From assembly GCA_024641745.1 (NCBI GenBank), contig JAHECL010000008.1, positions 1-41,005 on the forward strand: a stretch of DNA of 41,005 nt. The letters run 5' to 3'. A model generated the notes under the pieces. The model did not search any database. It saw only the letters and a list, made by a program, of their open reading frames with translations, and was not told the origin of the DNA. Both the position numbers and the translations under genes were made by a program. Shown piece after piece: positions 1-7,496 of the stretch (its first letter is position 1; each line of letters opens with the position of its first letter). Origin of the DNA: Gemmatimonadota bacterium. GTDB taxonomy: Bacteria; Gemmatimonadota; Gemmatimonadetes; Gemmatimonadales; GWC2-71-9.

Positions 1-849
1 CCCCTGCACCGCCCGCCCGCTGATGATCCGGTGGTCGTGCTCGAAAATGAGCGTCCAGCCGCCGGCCACCGCCTCCCGGAGGAGCGCGCGGCGGGATTCC
101 AGCGTCCGGAGCGGCTCGACATCGTACCCCATGATCCAGGCCAGCGGCATGTGGTGGCTGGTGGGGATCAGGTCGCCGAGGAAGACGGCGGTGTCGGGGC
201 CCGAAGAGATCACGATGGACTGGTGCCACGGCACATGACCCGGCGTGAGGCGGGAATGAATGCCCGGCAGGATCTCGACGTCGCCGGAGATCAGCCTCCA
301 CTGGTCCTGATCGTCGACCGGTTCGAAGTTCGGCGGGAGGTAGCTGGCCCGGGTCCGCTCGTTGGTGTTCCGGGCGAACTCCAGCTCCCGCTCCTGCACC
401 ACATAGGTCGCGTTCGGGAAGGTGGGACGCACGTCCCGGCCGCCACCCGGCACTGCCTCGGCCGTCGTGTTGCCGCCGGCGTGGTCGAAATGCAGGTGGG
501 TATTGATCACCCACCGGATGTCACGGGGACGATGGCCAAGCTCGCGCAACGCCGCCTCGAGCTGGGTGGGGCCGGGCGACGCGCGGTTCTCGACGCCGTA
601 GATGTCGAGGAACTTCCGCTCCTCCTTGTTGCCGAGCCCGGTGTCGATGAGCGCCAGCCCGTCGGGATGCTCCACGAGGACACAACGCATCGCCAGGGGA
701 ATCCGGTTCCGCTCATCCGGCTCGATCCTCCTGGTCCAGAGCGTCCGGGGCACGACGCCAAACATCGCCCCGCCATCGAGCCGCTGCAGGCCGGCCTCGA
801 GGGTGTGGCAGCGGAGCGCACCGACGGAGAAGGAGTGGGTGAGGGGCAT
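1..849 (-). CDS. MBL-fold metallo-hydrolase (3' end cut by window)
   Basis: The protein belongs to the metallo-beta-lactamase fold, a family of mostly two-metal hydrolases. The reading frame is open from the ATG at 849 to the window edge (283 codons visible), so the C-terminus is missing. The metal-binding motif HLHFDH is at about residues 118-123. Further likely ligands are the His of TPGH (about 205), the Asp of FLGD (about 226) and His in FEHDH (about 271-273). The order and spacing match the lactonase/glyoxalase-II-like branch. The substrate cannot be told from the sequence. No clear Shine-Dalgarno precedes the ATG, so the start is probable, not certain. It follows the exonuclease gene in the same direction, separated by a GC-rich inverted repeat that may end transcription or insulate it. 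Confidence 0.85.
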   Translation of the reverse strand, partial: MPLTHSFSVGALRCHTLEAGLQRLDGGAMFGVVPRTLWTRRIEPDERNRIPLAMRCVLVEHPDGLALIDTGLGNKEERKFLDIYGVENRASPGPTQLEAALRELGHRPRDIRWVINTHLHFDHAGGNTTAEAVPGGGRDVRPTFPNATYVVQERELEFARNTNERTRASYLPPNFEPVDDQDQWRLISGDVEILPGIHSRLTPGHVPWHQSIVISSGPDTAVFLGDLIPTSHHMPLAWIMGYDVEPLRTLESRRALLREAVAGGWTLIFEHDHRIISGRAVQG

Positions 850-865
850 GGGAGGGGAAGATACA

Positions 866-913
866 GGGGAGTCAGGGAGACGGGGAGTCAGGCTCTCAGG
901 CCTGCTGACTCCC
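866..913. repeat. GC-rich direct and inverted repeat between exonuclease and hydrolase genes
   Basis: An 11-nt unit, GGGGAGTCAGG, occurs at 866-876 and again at 882-892. The second copy forms a perfect 9-bp stem: GGGAGTCAG at 883-891 pairs with CTGACTCCC at 905-913 across a 13-nt loop. Related GTCTCC/CCTGAC words continue to about 930. There is no T-run, so it is not a classic intrinsic terminator. The stop codon of the exonuclease (896-898) lies in the loop, so the repeat encodes the last residues of that protein. Confidence 0.6.
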
Positions 914-1732
914 TGACCCCCTGTCTCCCCGCTTCCTGTTCGCCAGCAACGCCTCCAGGTCCTCCAAGGTCTTTGCCCCCCGCTCCTCCGCGAGCCCCAG
1001 CAGCCGCCGCAGGATCTCGGCGGTCACCAGCGCGTCGCCCGAGGCGCGGTGCCGCGCCCCGTTGTCGAGGTTGAAGTGTGCGGTCACCTGGTCGAGCGCG
1101 TGCGAGGTCAGCCCCTGGACGAGGCGGCGGGACATCCGGACGGTGCAGAGCCGGGGTCCGTCCAGCGCCAGCCCGCGATTCCGCCGCAGCTCGGCGTCCA
1201 CGAAGCTCCAGTCGAACCGGACGTTGTGCGCGACAAAGACGCGCCCCGCCAGGGCGCCAAGGATGGCGTCGGCGGCGAGGTCGAAGGTCGGCGCCTCGGC
1301 CACCATCGCATCGGTGATGCCGGTCAGCGCGGTGATCTGGGGCGAAATCGGCACCCCGGGATTGATCAGGGACTCGTAGACCATCTCGGTCCGCCCGCCC
1401 TGCACCAGGACCACGGCGATGTCGGTGATCCGGTCGTCTCCGGCGGCACGCATGCCGGTGGTCTCGACGTCCACCACCGCAAAGGTGCAGGCCGTCAGGA
1501 GCGGAGATCCATGCGCCCCGCCGGCCAGTGCCCATCGACCGTCGCCCAGCTGACGGACCCGGGGATCGGCGCCCAGCAGGGCGATGGCGAGGCGCGCGGC
1601 GACCGCCGGCGGTGCGGCGGCCAGCCCCATGACATCCCGCGCGAGCACGGTCGCCTCCACCGGTCCCGCGGCGAGCAGCGTCAGCGCGCGCTCAGCCAGC
1701 GTGGAGGTCGGGTGGGCGGAGAGTCCGTGCAC
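896..1732 (-). CDS. DEDDh-family 3'-5' exonuclease (DnaQ/epsilon-like) with N-terminal extension
   Basis: This is a 278-residue protein with a DnaQ-type exonuclease domain, the fold of the proofreading subunit of DNA polymerase III and of stand-alone exonucleases. The acidic motif VDVETTG is at about 87-93, the Exo II motif HNVRFD at about 169-174, and the Exo III His and Asp of the DEDDh type at H228 and D233. About 75 residues before the domain contain a segment that ends in LGDGRWAL and looks like a winged helix; this is inference. The GTG start at 1732 directly abuts the rex stop codon, so the two are probably translationally coupled. The C-terminal tail after about residue 267 (GDRGSGSQQA) is encoded by the GC-rich repeat and is unlikely to be functional. 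It lacks the polymerase or UvrC-like fusions seen in some relatives. Confidence 0.85.
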   Translation of the reverse strand: MHGLSAHPTSTLAERALTLLAAGPVEATVLARDVMGLAAAPPAVAARLAIALLGADPRVRQLGDGRWALAGGAHGSPLLTACTFAVVDVETTGMRAAGDDRITDIAVVLVQGGRTEMVYESLINPGVPISPQITALTGITDAMVAEAPTFDLAADAILGALAGRVFVAHNVRFDWSFVDAELRRNRGLALDGPRLCTVRMSRRLVQGLTSHALDQVTAHFNLDNGARHRASGDALVTAEILRRLLGLAEERGAKTLEDLEALLANRKRGDRGSGSQQA

Positions 1733-2356
1733 TCAGTTGGGATGGGCGAGATGGTAGGCGAGGGCCTCGAGCTCGAGCGCGAGATTGACCGTCTTGACCG
1801 TGACGTCGGCGGGGACCGCGAGCTGCAGCGGGGCGAAATTGAGGATCGACTTGACCCCAAGGCGAACGAGGCGGTCCGCCACCTCCTGCGCCACGTCCGG
1901 CGGCGTGACGAGCACGGCGATATCGACGGGGGACTTGCCCAGGCTGGCCTCGAGCTGCGCCACGTCCTCCACCCGGACCCCCGCGAGCTGATGCCCGATC
2001 TTGGCGGGGTCGCGATCGAAGATGGCGACGAAATCGAACCCGCGGCGACGGAATCCGCGGTTCTGCACCAGGCCGCTGCCGATCTTGCCCGCGCCGATCA
2101 GCGCGACCCGGTAGTGCCGCGTGAGACCGAGGATCTGGCGCAGCGCCTCGACCAGCTCGGGCACCGAGTAGCCGAGACCGCGCTTGCCGAACGACCCGAA
2201 GAAGGAGAGGTCCTTGCGCACCTGGGCGGAGGTCGTGCCTCCGCGCCCCGCGAGGGCGCCGGAGCTGACGGTCTCGACACCCTGCCCCTCGAACTCTTCG
2301 AGGAAGCGGAGGTACAGCGAGAGGCGGCGGACGGTGCTGTCGGCGATTTTGCGCAT
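1733..2356 (-). CDS. rex: redox-sensing transcriptional repressor Rex
   Basis: Rex senses the NADH/NAD+ ratio and represses respiratory and fermentation genes when NADH is low. The 207-residue length fits the family. The N-terminal winged helix spans about 1-80, with the typical TSAQVRKDLSFFG segment at about 42-54. The Rossmann domain begins with GAGKIG at about 88-93 and includes the VDIAVLVTPP segment. The C-terminal helix is used for domain-swapped dimerisation in known Rex proteins. The start is ATG at 2356. A perfect Rex operator lies 10 nt upstream (2367-2384), which indicates autoregulation. The exonuclease gene follows without a gap and probably shares the regulation. Confidence 0.97.
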   Translation of the reverse strand: MRKIADSTVRRLSLYLRFLEEFEGQGVETVSSGALAGRGGTTSAQVRKDLSFFGSFGKRGLGYSVPELVEALRQILGLTRHYRVALIGAGKIGSGLVQNRGFRRRGFDFVAIFDRDPAKIGHQLAGVRVEDVAQLEASLGKSPVDIAVLVTPPDVAQEVADRLVRLGVKSILNFAPLQLAVPADVTVKTVNLALELEALAYHLAHPN

Positions 2357-2366
2357 TGACCTAGGA

Positions 2367-2384
2367 TTGTGAAATGTTTCACAA
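2367..2384. promoter_or_regulatory. Rex operator (ROP) upstream of rex
   Basis: TTGTGAAATGTTTCACAA is an exact match to the Rex consensus TTGTGAA-N4-TTCACAA. The palindrome extends outward: TAGG lies left of the core and CCTA right of it, with one mismatch. It sits between the rsmA stop codon (ending at 2387) and the rex ATG (2356). It therefore occupies the whole promoter space of rex and probably mediates autoregulation. Confidence 0.9.
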
Positions 2385-2386
2385 AC

Positions 2387-3184
2387 CTAAGCAGGTCGCC
2401 ATCCACCGTCAACGAGCGCCGCGTGCAGGCGGAGGAAATCGGCGGGCGAGAGCATCTCCGGCCGGATCGTCCCTTCCAGTTCCGCCTGCTCCACCACCGC
2501 CTTCCCCTCGACCGCGCCCCACCCGGTCAGTTCACGGACTGCCCTCGCCAGTTGCTTGCGACGAAACCCGAACAGACCGACCACCGCGGAGCGGAAGCTC
2601 CTGACCTGGGCATCGGCGACCAGCGGCGTGGCGAGCGGCTCCAGCCGCAGGGCGGCGCTGTCCACCTTCGGCACCGGCTGGAACGCACCCGCCGGCACGG
2701 TAAAGAGTACCTCGGTCCTGGCCACCGCCTGGATGCCGACGGTCAACGCCCCGTAGTCCTTGCTGCCGGGCGCGGCCCCGACCCGCAGGGCGACCTCCTT
2801 CTGCACCAGGAAGACGATCCGGCGGGGACGGGGCGGCGTGAGCGCCTTGTCCAGGAGGAGCGAGGTGATGTTGTAGGGAATGTTCCCGGTGATGAGTCCG
2901 CCGGGGCCGCCCGCCAACGCCACCCAGTCGAGCTCGAGCGCGTCCCCTTCGACGATGGTCGCCGCGGGCACCAGGCCGCGCAGCCCGGCGATCATGTCGG
3001 GATCCTTCTCGATGGCGACGACCCGGCCGGCGCGCCGCAGCAACGCCGCCGTCAGCCCGCCGGGTCCGGGCCCGATCTCGAGCACCGTGTCGTCGGCCGT
3101 GGCGCCCAGCGCGTCGGCGAGACGGTTGAGGATTCGCGGATCGTGGAGGAAGTGCTGGCCGAGCCGGCGCTTGGGCCTGGACAT
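2387..3184 (-). CDS. rsmA: 16S rRNA (adenine(1518)-N6/adenine(1519)-N6)-dimethyltransferase
   Basis: RsmA (KsgA) dimethylates two adjacent adenosines in helix 45 of 16S rRNA during assembly of the small subunit. The protein has 265 residues. The family start RRLGQHFLHDP is at about 6-16, the SAM-binding motif EIGPGPGGLT at about 36-45, and the catalytic motif IV NIPYNITS at about 100-107. The C-terminal region carries FGFRRKQL, typical of the family. The ATG at 3184 lies 3 nt after the stop of the SpoIIE-type phosphatase gene, so the two are probably cotranscribed. The Rex operator starts 2 nt beyond the stop codon. Confidence 0.97.
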   Translation of the reverse strand: MSRPKRRLGQHFLHDPRILNRLADALGATADDTVLEIGPGPGGLTAALLRRAGRVVAIEKDPDMIAGLRGLVPAATIVEGDALELDWVALAGGPGGLITGNIPYNITSLLLDKALTPPRPRRIVFLVQKEVALRVGAAPGSKDYGALTVGIQAVARTEVLFTVPAGAFQPVPKVDSAALRLEPLATPLVADAQVRSFRSAVVGLFGFRRKQLARAVRELTGWGAVEGKAVVEQAELEGTIRPEMLSPADFLRLHAALVDGGWRPA

Positions 3185-3187
3185 CCC

Positions 3188-4711
3188 TCAGATCCGCAGG
3201 ACCAGGAGGGTGATGTCGTCGGCGGGATGCGGGGCCCAGGCCTTCACCTCGGCGATGAGCGCGGAGACGATCTCCTCCGCCGGCTGCTGCCGTCGCGCGG
3301 CGACGCCCCGAAGGAGGCGCGCCTCGCCGAACGACTCACCGTCGGCGTCGCGCGCATCGAGGAGTCCGTCGCTGCAGAGGCAGAGCAGGTCCTGCTCCAT
3401 TTCCCAGGGCACCTGGCAGAGATCGATGCCCCCGTGGGCCGCCAGCCCGAGCGGCGGCGCCGTGGCGGCGAGTCGGACCGGCTCCCCACTCGTCGGAACC
3501 CGCCACGCATGCGGATGCCCCGCGCTGGCGTAGGAGAGCTGCCTCGCCCGCGGGTCGAGCACGCCATAGAAGACGGTCAGGTACATCTCCGTGCTGGCGA
3601 GATCCTCCTCGATGCTGTCGAACAGGCGTTCCAGCGTCTCGTTGGGCGTGGCGGAGCCGCCGGCGTGGATGCCGGCGGCGGCGATCACCATCGCCATCAC
3701 GAGCGCCGCGCCGAAACCATGGGAGGAGACGTCGCCGAGCATGACGCCGACCCGTCCGTGACCGAACCGGTTGAAGGTGTAGAAGTCGCCGCCGACCGAT
3801 TCCGCCGGCACGCATCGCGCCGCGACTTCGGCGTCTCCCGCCAGCTCGGCGGGCGACGGCATCAGCTTCAGCTGGAGGTCGTGGGCCAGCTCGAGTTCCC
3901 GCCGCAGCCGCTGCTGCTGCAGGTCGCGGACGACGAGCCGCGCGTTCTCGATCGCGGCGCCCACCTGGTTGGCGACCGCCGTCACCAGCTTCCGGTGTCC
4001 CGGCTCGAAGCTGTCGGCGCCCAGCCGGTCGGTCAGGTTGATGACGCCGACGCACCGGGAGACGCCCCCGGGCGCGGCATAGATGATCGGCACCGAGAGA
4101 TACGCCCCGCCCCTGTACCCGCGGGGTCCGCCCGCCCCGCCGGCACCCGGCGCGTTTTCCACCAGCCTGCGCTCGCGGTAGGCGCGCGCCGCCACCGACT
4201 CGGGGTCGGTCGGCTCCACGCTGGCCTCGGTGGGTGCGGGGAATCCGCGGGTCGCCACGATCCGCAGCCGGCCGAGCGTCTCGTCGAAGACCATGATCGA
4301 GGAGCGGCGCGCCGCCACCACGGAACTCACCTCGCGGAGGATGGTCCGCGCGGCTTCGTCGAGGTGGATCGTCTGTCCGAGGATTTCGCTGATGGCGTAG
4401 AGGAGGTCGATCTCCTCATAGCGGTTCGCCAGTTCCGCGCCGATCTCGACGGTGCGCCGCTCGGCGTGGAAGAGGCCGCCCAGCACCGGTTGCAGCCGCA
4501 GGGAGGCGGCGCGCGCGGCGTCCCCCTCCAGCCCCTCGAGGCTGAACCAGAGGCCGGCGATGCCGGGCACCGCGTCGAGCCAGGCGCTCCCGGTCGGGGT
4601 GGGGACCGGTCCCGCCGTGCGCGGGATGACCGGCGACCATCCGGGATCGTCGCCGCCGATGCTGCGCACCCGGCGCCCGTCGAATCGCCAGGCACGGAGC
4701 CGGCCGCCCAC
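3188..4711 (-). CDS. GAF-SpoIIE (PP2C-type) serine phosphatase, RsbU-like
   Basis: This is the phosphatase of a partner-switching module. It has an N-terminal region of about 95 residues, a short helical linker (YEEIDLLYAISEILG), a GAF-type sensor domain at about 100-235, a coiled linker, then a SpoIIE/PP2C phosphatase domain to the end. Metal-binding motifs are GGDFYTF, GDVSSHGFGAAL, SAGHPHAW, SDGLLDA and DDITLLVLR. Such enzymes dephosphorylate a STAS-domain antagonist. The start is uncertain. The frame is open upstream but overlaps the kinase gene, whose stop is at 4750. GTG at 4711 is the first usual start after that stop and gives 507 residues. The conserved sequence may begin slightly earlier (DRTSLVLEALGG). 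The signal sensed by the GAF domain is unknown. Confidence 0.9.
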   Translation of the reverse strand: MGGRLRAWRFDGRRVRSIGGDDPGWSPVIPRTAGPVPTPTGSAWLDAVPGIAGLWFSLEGLEGDAARAASLRLQPVLGGLFHAERRTVEIGAELANRYEEIDLLYAISEILGQTIHLDEAARTILREVSSVVAARRSSIMVFDETLGRLRIVATRGFPAPTEASVEPTDPESVAARAYRERRLVENAPGAGGAGGPRGYRGGAYLSVPIIYAAPGGVSRCVGVINLTDRLGADSFEPGHRKLVTAVANQVGAAIENARLVVRDLQQQRLRRELELAHDLQLKLMPSPAELAGDAEVAARCVPAESVGGDFYTFNRFGHGRVGVMLGDVSSHGFGAALVMAMVIAAAGIHAGGSATPNETLERLFDSIEEDLASTEMYLTVFYGVLDPRARQLSYASAGHPHAWRVPTSGEPVRLAATAPPLGLAAHGGIDLCQVPWEMEQDLLCLCSDGLLDARDADGESFGEARLLRGVAARRQQPAEEIVSALIAEVKAWAPHPADDITLLVLRI

Positions 4712-4749
4712 GAGGCCGCCCAGCGCCTCGAGGACGAGACTCGTCCGGT

Positions 4750-5214
4750 CTACGCCCGGCGCAGGGTCATGCAGATCGAATTCCCGGGAGGATTGAATCG
4801 GACGTCGTCCATCAGGTTGCGGATGAGGAAGAGGCCGCGGCCGCGCGGCACCTCGAGATCGTCGGGCGTGACGGGGTCGTGCACGGTGGCGGGGTCGAAC
4901 CCGGGGCCCTCGTCGGTGACATGCACGTGCACCGCATCGGGCCGGCATTCGGCGCGCACTTCCACCATGCGCGCCTCCACCTCGCCGTTGCCATAGAGGA
5001 TGGCGTTGGCCAGCGCCTCGGTCAGGGCCACGCGCAGGCGAAAGTGGACCCGCCGCGGTGCATCCCAGGTCGCGAAGCAGTGCCGGGCCACCAGCTCGAC
5101 CGCCTCCTCGATGATGGCAACGTCGCTCGGGATCCGCAGCGCGACCTCCGCGCAGATGCCACCGGGCAGCGGCGTGTCGGCGCGGCGGACGCAGAGGCGG
5201 AGCGGCGAGGTCAC
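4750..5214 (-). CDS. RsbW-like anti-sigma factor serine kinase
   Basis: This 154-residue protein is of the HATPase_c_2 family (RsbW/SpoIIAB-like). These kinases bind and inhibit a sigma factor or another partner and phosphorylate the STAS antagonist. The GHKL ATP-binding boxes are visible: the N box EALANAILYGN at about 67-77, the G1 box DEGPGF at about 101-106, and the G2 box RGRGLFLI at about 123-130. It lies 7 nt after the STAS gene and just before the phosphatase gene, the usual composition of a partner switch. No sigma factor gene is adjacent, so its target is not shown. Confidence 0.9.
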   Translation of the reverse strand: MTSPLRLCVRRADTPLPGGICAEVALRIPSDVAIIEEAVELVARHCFATWDAPRRVHFRLRVALTEALANAILYGNGEVEARMVEVRAECRPDAVHVHVTDEGPGFDPATVHDPVTPDDLEVPRGRGLFLIRNLMDDVRFNPPGNSICMTLRRA

Positions 5215-5221
5215 GGCGCGA

Positions 5222-5557
5222 TCAGAACCCGGCCAGCGCCTGCGCCGCGTCGTCCGAGATGGCGAAGAGGGTGTCGAGCTTGGTCAGCTCGAAGAGGGAG
5301 CGCAGGTCCTCGTTGAGCCCGCTGAGCCGGAGGTCGCCGCCCTCCTCGCGGACCTTCTTGGAGATCGACACCAGCGCGCCGAGTCCCGATGAATCGATGT
5401 ACCCGGTCTTGGCGAAGTCGATCAGCAGCTTCCGCTCCCCGTGGTCGAGGGCCTGCTGGATCGTGGCCTTCAGCTCCTGCCGGTTGCCCACGATGAGCTG
5501 CCCCTCGACTTCGACGACGAGGACGCCGGACGGGTGCCTGGATGCGGTAAAGGCCAT
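5222..5557 (-). CDS. STAS-domain anti-sigma factor antagonist (RsbV/SpoIIAA-like)
   Basis: This 111-residue protein is a single STAS domain. The conserved phosphorylation site is in DSSGLG at about 55-60, with the phospho-acceptor expected to be the first or second Ser, as in RsbV/SpoIIAA. In the known mechanism the unphosphorylated form binds the anti-sigma kinase and releases its partner. Phosphorylation by the kinase (4750-5214) inactivates it and the phosphatase (3188-4711) restores it. A strong Shine-Dalgarno (GGGAGG) precedes the ATG at 5557. The gene follows pta with a 15-nt gap, so it may be transcribed from further upstream. Confidence 0.93.
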   Translation of the reverse strand: MAFTASRHPSGVLVVEVEGQLIVGNRQELKATIQQALDHGERKLLIDFAKTGYIDSSGLGALVSISKKVREEGGDLRLSGLNEDLRSLFELTKLDTLFAISDDAAQALAGF

Positions 5558-5572
5558 GAACGCTTCCCTCCC

Positions 5573-6505
5573 TCAGGAGCCTGGATCAGCCTGCAGGACC
5601 GCGAGTGCGGCCACCTCGACAATATCATCGCTCGTGGCCCCGCGCGACAGGTCCGCCATCGGCCGGGCCAGTCCCTGGAGCATCGGACCGAGCGCGACGG
5701 CGCCGGCGAGGCGCTGCACCAGCTTGTAGCCGATGTTGCCGGCGTCGAGATTGGGGAAGACGAGGACATTCGCCCGGCCCCCGATCGCCGAACCGGGCGC
5801 CTTCGCCTCGGCCACCTCGGGCACCAGTGCGGCGTCCACCTGGATGTCGCCATCGACCGGCACGCCGGGCGCCAGCGTCCGAAACCGCGCGACCGCCTCC
5901 TGCACCCGGTCCACCGCGTCCCCCCCGGCGCTGCCGCGCGTGCTGTAGCTGAGGAACGCCACCCGCGGCGCATCGCCGACCAGGCGCCGGCGGTCGGCCA
6001 CCGCGGCCAGCGCGATGTGGGCCAGTTCGTCCGCCGTCGGCGCCGGCACCACCGCGCAGTCGGTGAACGTCAGGACCCGCCCGTCGCCCAGGACCAGGTA
6101 GAACGCGGAACTCAGCACCGGAGCACCGGGGGCGAGGCCGATGGCCCAGAGGGCGGCGCGAAGGACGTCGGCTGTCGGATGAACCGCGCCCGCCACGCAC
6201 GCCTCCGCCTCGCCGAGCGCCACGAGGCCGGCCCCGAAGCGGACCGGATCGGCGGCCAGGTCGAGGGCATGCACCCCGTCCCGTACCCGATCGGGGCGGC
6301 GCGCCCGCAGCGCCTCGGCAATCCGTCCCAGGCGGACGTCGGTGGCCGGGTCGAGGTGGCCCTTTCCCAGCAGGATGGGCTCGGCAATGCCCTCGTGCCG
6401 GAGCCGATCGGCGGCCGCCTGCACACGGGGGTCCTCCCCTTCCGGGAGCACCACGCGCGCCTCACGGGCGGCCGCCCGCCGGAGGAGATCGTGACGAAAG
6501 CTCAC
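5573..6505 (-). CDS. pta: phosphate acetyltransferase
   Basis: Pta interconverts acetyl-CoA and acetyl phosphate. The 310-residue protein is the short form, consisting only of the PTA_PTB catalytic domain. Family motifs are the N-terminal VVLPEGEDPRV, the central FLSYSTRGSA, and the C-terminal block with GSAIGGRANVLVFPNLDAGN, GYKLVQRLAG and PMADLSRGA. The GTG start at 6505 overlaps the coaD stop codon by 4 nt (GTGA). No acetate kinase gene lies within the window. A phosphate butyryltransferase role is possible, but the C-terminal block fits Pta best. Confidence 0.9.
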   Translation of the reverse strand: MSFRHDLLRRAAAREARVVLPEGEDPRVQAAADRLRHEGIAEPILLGKGHLDPATDVRLGRIAEALRARRPDRVRDGVHALDLAADPVRFGAGLVALGEAEACVAGAVHPTADVLRAALWAIGLAPGAPVLSSAFYLVLGDGRVLTFTDCAVVPAPTADELAHIALAAVADRRRLVGDAPRVAFLSYSTRGSAGGDAVDRVQEAVARFRTLAPGVPVDGDIQVDAALVPEVAEAKAPGSAIGGRANVLVFPNLDAGNIGYKLVQRLAGAVALGPMLQGLARPMADLSRGATSDDIVEVAALAVLQADPGS

Positions 6506-6984
6506 TTCGCGAACCGGGCCCGGAGCGCCTCCGCCACCACGGGGTGCACCAGCGCCGAAACCTCACCGCCGAACCGGGCGACCTCCCGAACCAGGCTGGA
6601 GCTGAGGTAGGTCAGGTCCAGCGCCGGAACGAGGAAGACCGTTTCCAAAGCTGGGTGCAGTTGCCGGTTCATGAGGGCCATCTGGAATTCGTACTCGAAG
6701 TCGCTGACGGCACGGAGCCCGCGGATCACGACGGACGCACCCTGCTGCCGCGCGAACTCGGCCAGCAGCCCCTCGAACGCCACGAACTCGACCCGGGCGT
6801 CGTCGCCGATCGCGGCGCGCAGCATCGCCAGCCGCTCCTCGACGCTGAACAGCGGCTGCTTCGCGACGTTGACCGCCACGGCCACGATGAGCCGGTCGGT
6901 GAGCAGGAGGCTCCGACGGATGAGGTCCTCATGCCCGCGGGTCGGCGGGTCGAAGGAGCCGGGGTAGATCGCGATGCGAGTCAT
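6502..6984 (-). CDS. coaD: phosphopantetheine adenylyltransferase
   Basis: CoaD transfers AMP to 4'-phosphopantetheine, the penultimate step of coenzyme A synthesis. The 160-residue length is typical. The nucleotidyltransferase motif is in YPGSFDPPTRGHEDLI (TxGH form) at about 7-22. The second conserved block is RGLRAVSDFEYEFQMALMN, and the ISSS-like motif is YLSSSLVREV. The ATG at 6984 overlaps the rsmD stop by 4 nt (ATGA), and the stop overlaps the pta start. The rsmD-coaD pair is common in bacteria. CoA supply followed by pta makes a metabolically coherent neighbour pair. Confidence 0.97.
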   Translation of the reverse strand: MTRIAIYPGSFDPPTRGHEDLIRRSLLLTDRLIVAVAVNVAKQPLFSVEERLAMLRAAIGDDARVEFVAFEGLLAEFARQQGASVVIRGLRAVSDFEYEFQMALMNRQLHPALETVFLVPALDLTYLSSSLVREVARFGGEVSALVHPVVAEALRARFAK

Positions 6985-7496
6985 GGCGCGTGACAGAAGG
7001 TGAGGGCGGTGTCGCCGTATCGCCGGGTGTCGTCGCCCGGCAGCGCCAGGGTGGCGCGGTGCTCCACCGAAAGAATGCGGGCAAATGGCGTCCGGCGGAA
7101 GAGGTGGACCAGTCGCGCTGCCGCGTCGTGATCGTACGGCGGGTCGGCCAGCACCAGGTCGTAGGCGCCAGGCGCGAGCGCCTCGGCGATGCGCATCGCA
7201 TCGCCTTTCTGCACGCTGCAGCGGTCCGTCACGCCGAGAGCCGTGATGTTCGCGTCCAGCGCCCTGATCGAGGCCGCGCCCAGTTCCACGAAATCCGCCG
7301 TCACCGCGCCGCGAGAGAGCGCCTCGAGCCCCAGCGCCCCCGACCCGGCGTAGAGGTCGAGCACCCGGGAGCCTGGAATCGCCGCGCCGAGGATGCTCAT
7401 CCACGCCTCGCGCACCCGATCGGAGGTGGGACGGACCCGCGCGTCCTTCGGCATCACGAGCCGGCGTCCGCCAAATTCCCCGGCGACGATCCGCAC
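6981..7496 (-). CDS. rsmD: 16S rRNA (guanine(966)-N2)-methyltransferase
   Basis: RsmD methylates G966 of 16S rRNA. The 171-residue protein begins VRIVAGEFGGRRL, the family start. It has the SAM motif VLDLYAGSGALGLEALSRGA and the catalytic motif LADPPYDHD typical of N6/N2 methyltransferases. The start is GTG at 7496, whose first base is the last base of the recJ stop codon (TAGTG). The frame is open further upstream but only inside recJ. The stop overlaps coaD by 4 nt. Confidence 0.95.
   Translation of the reverse strand: MRIVAGEFGGRRLVMPKDARVRPTSDRVREAWMSILGAAIPGSRVLDLYAGSGALGLEALSRGAVTADFVELGAASIRALDANITALGVTDRCSVQKGDAMRIAEALAPGAYDLVLADPPYDHDAAARLVHLFRRTPFARILSVEHRATLALPGDDTRRYGDTALTFCHAP

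Noticed and set aside
2369-4996. 875-codon plus-strand open frame opposite rsmA and the phosphatase gene
   Set aside because: Very high GC removes stop codons from the antisense frame. The product has no recognisable domain, while the minus strand carries clear catalytic motifs throughout.
6502-7404. Longer version of coaD with 140 extra N-terminal residues
   Set aside because: The extra part is rsmD read in another frame. The family start MTRIAIYPGSFDP at 6984 is exact and overlaps the rsmD stop in ATGA.
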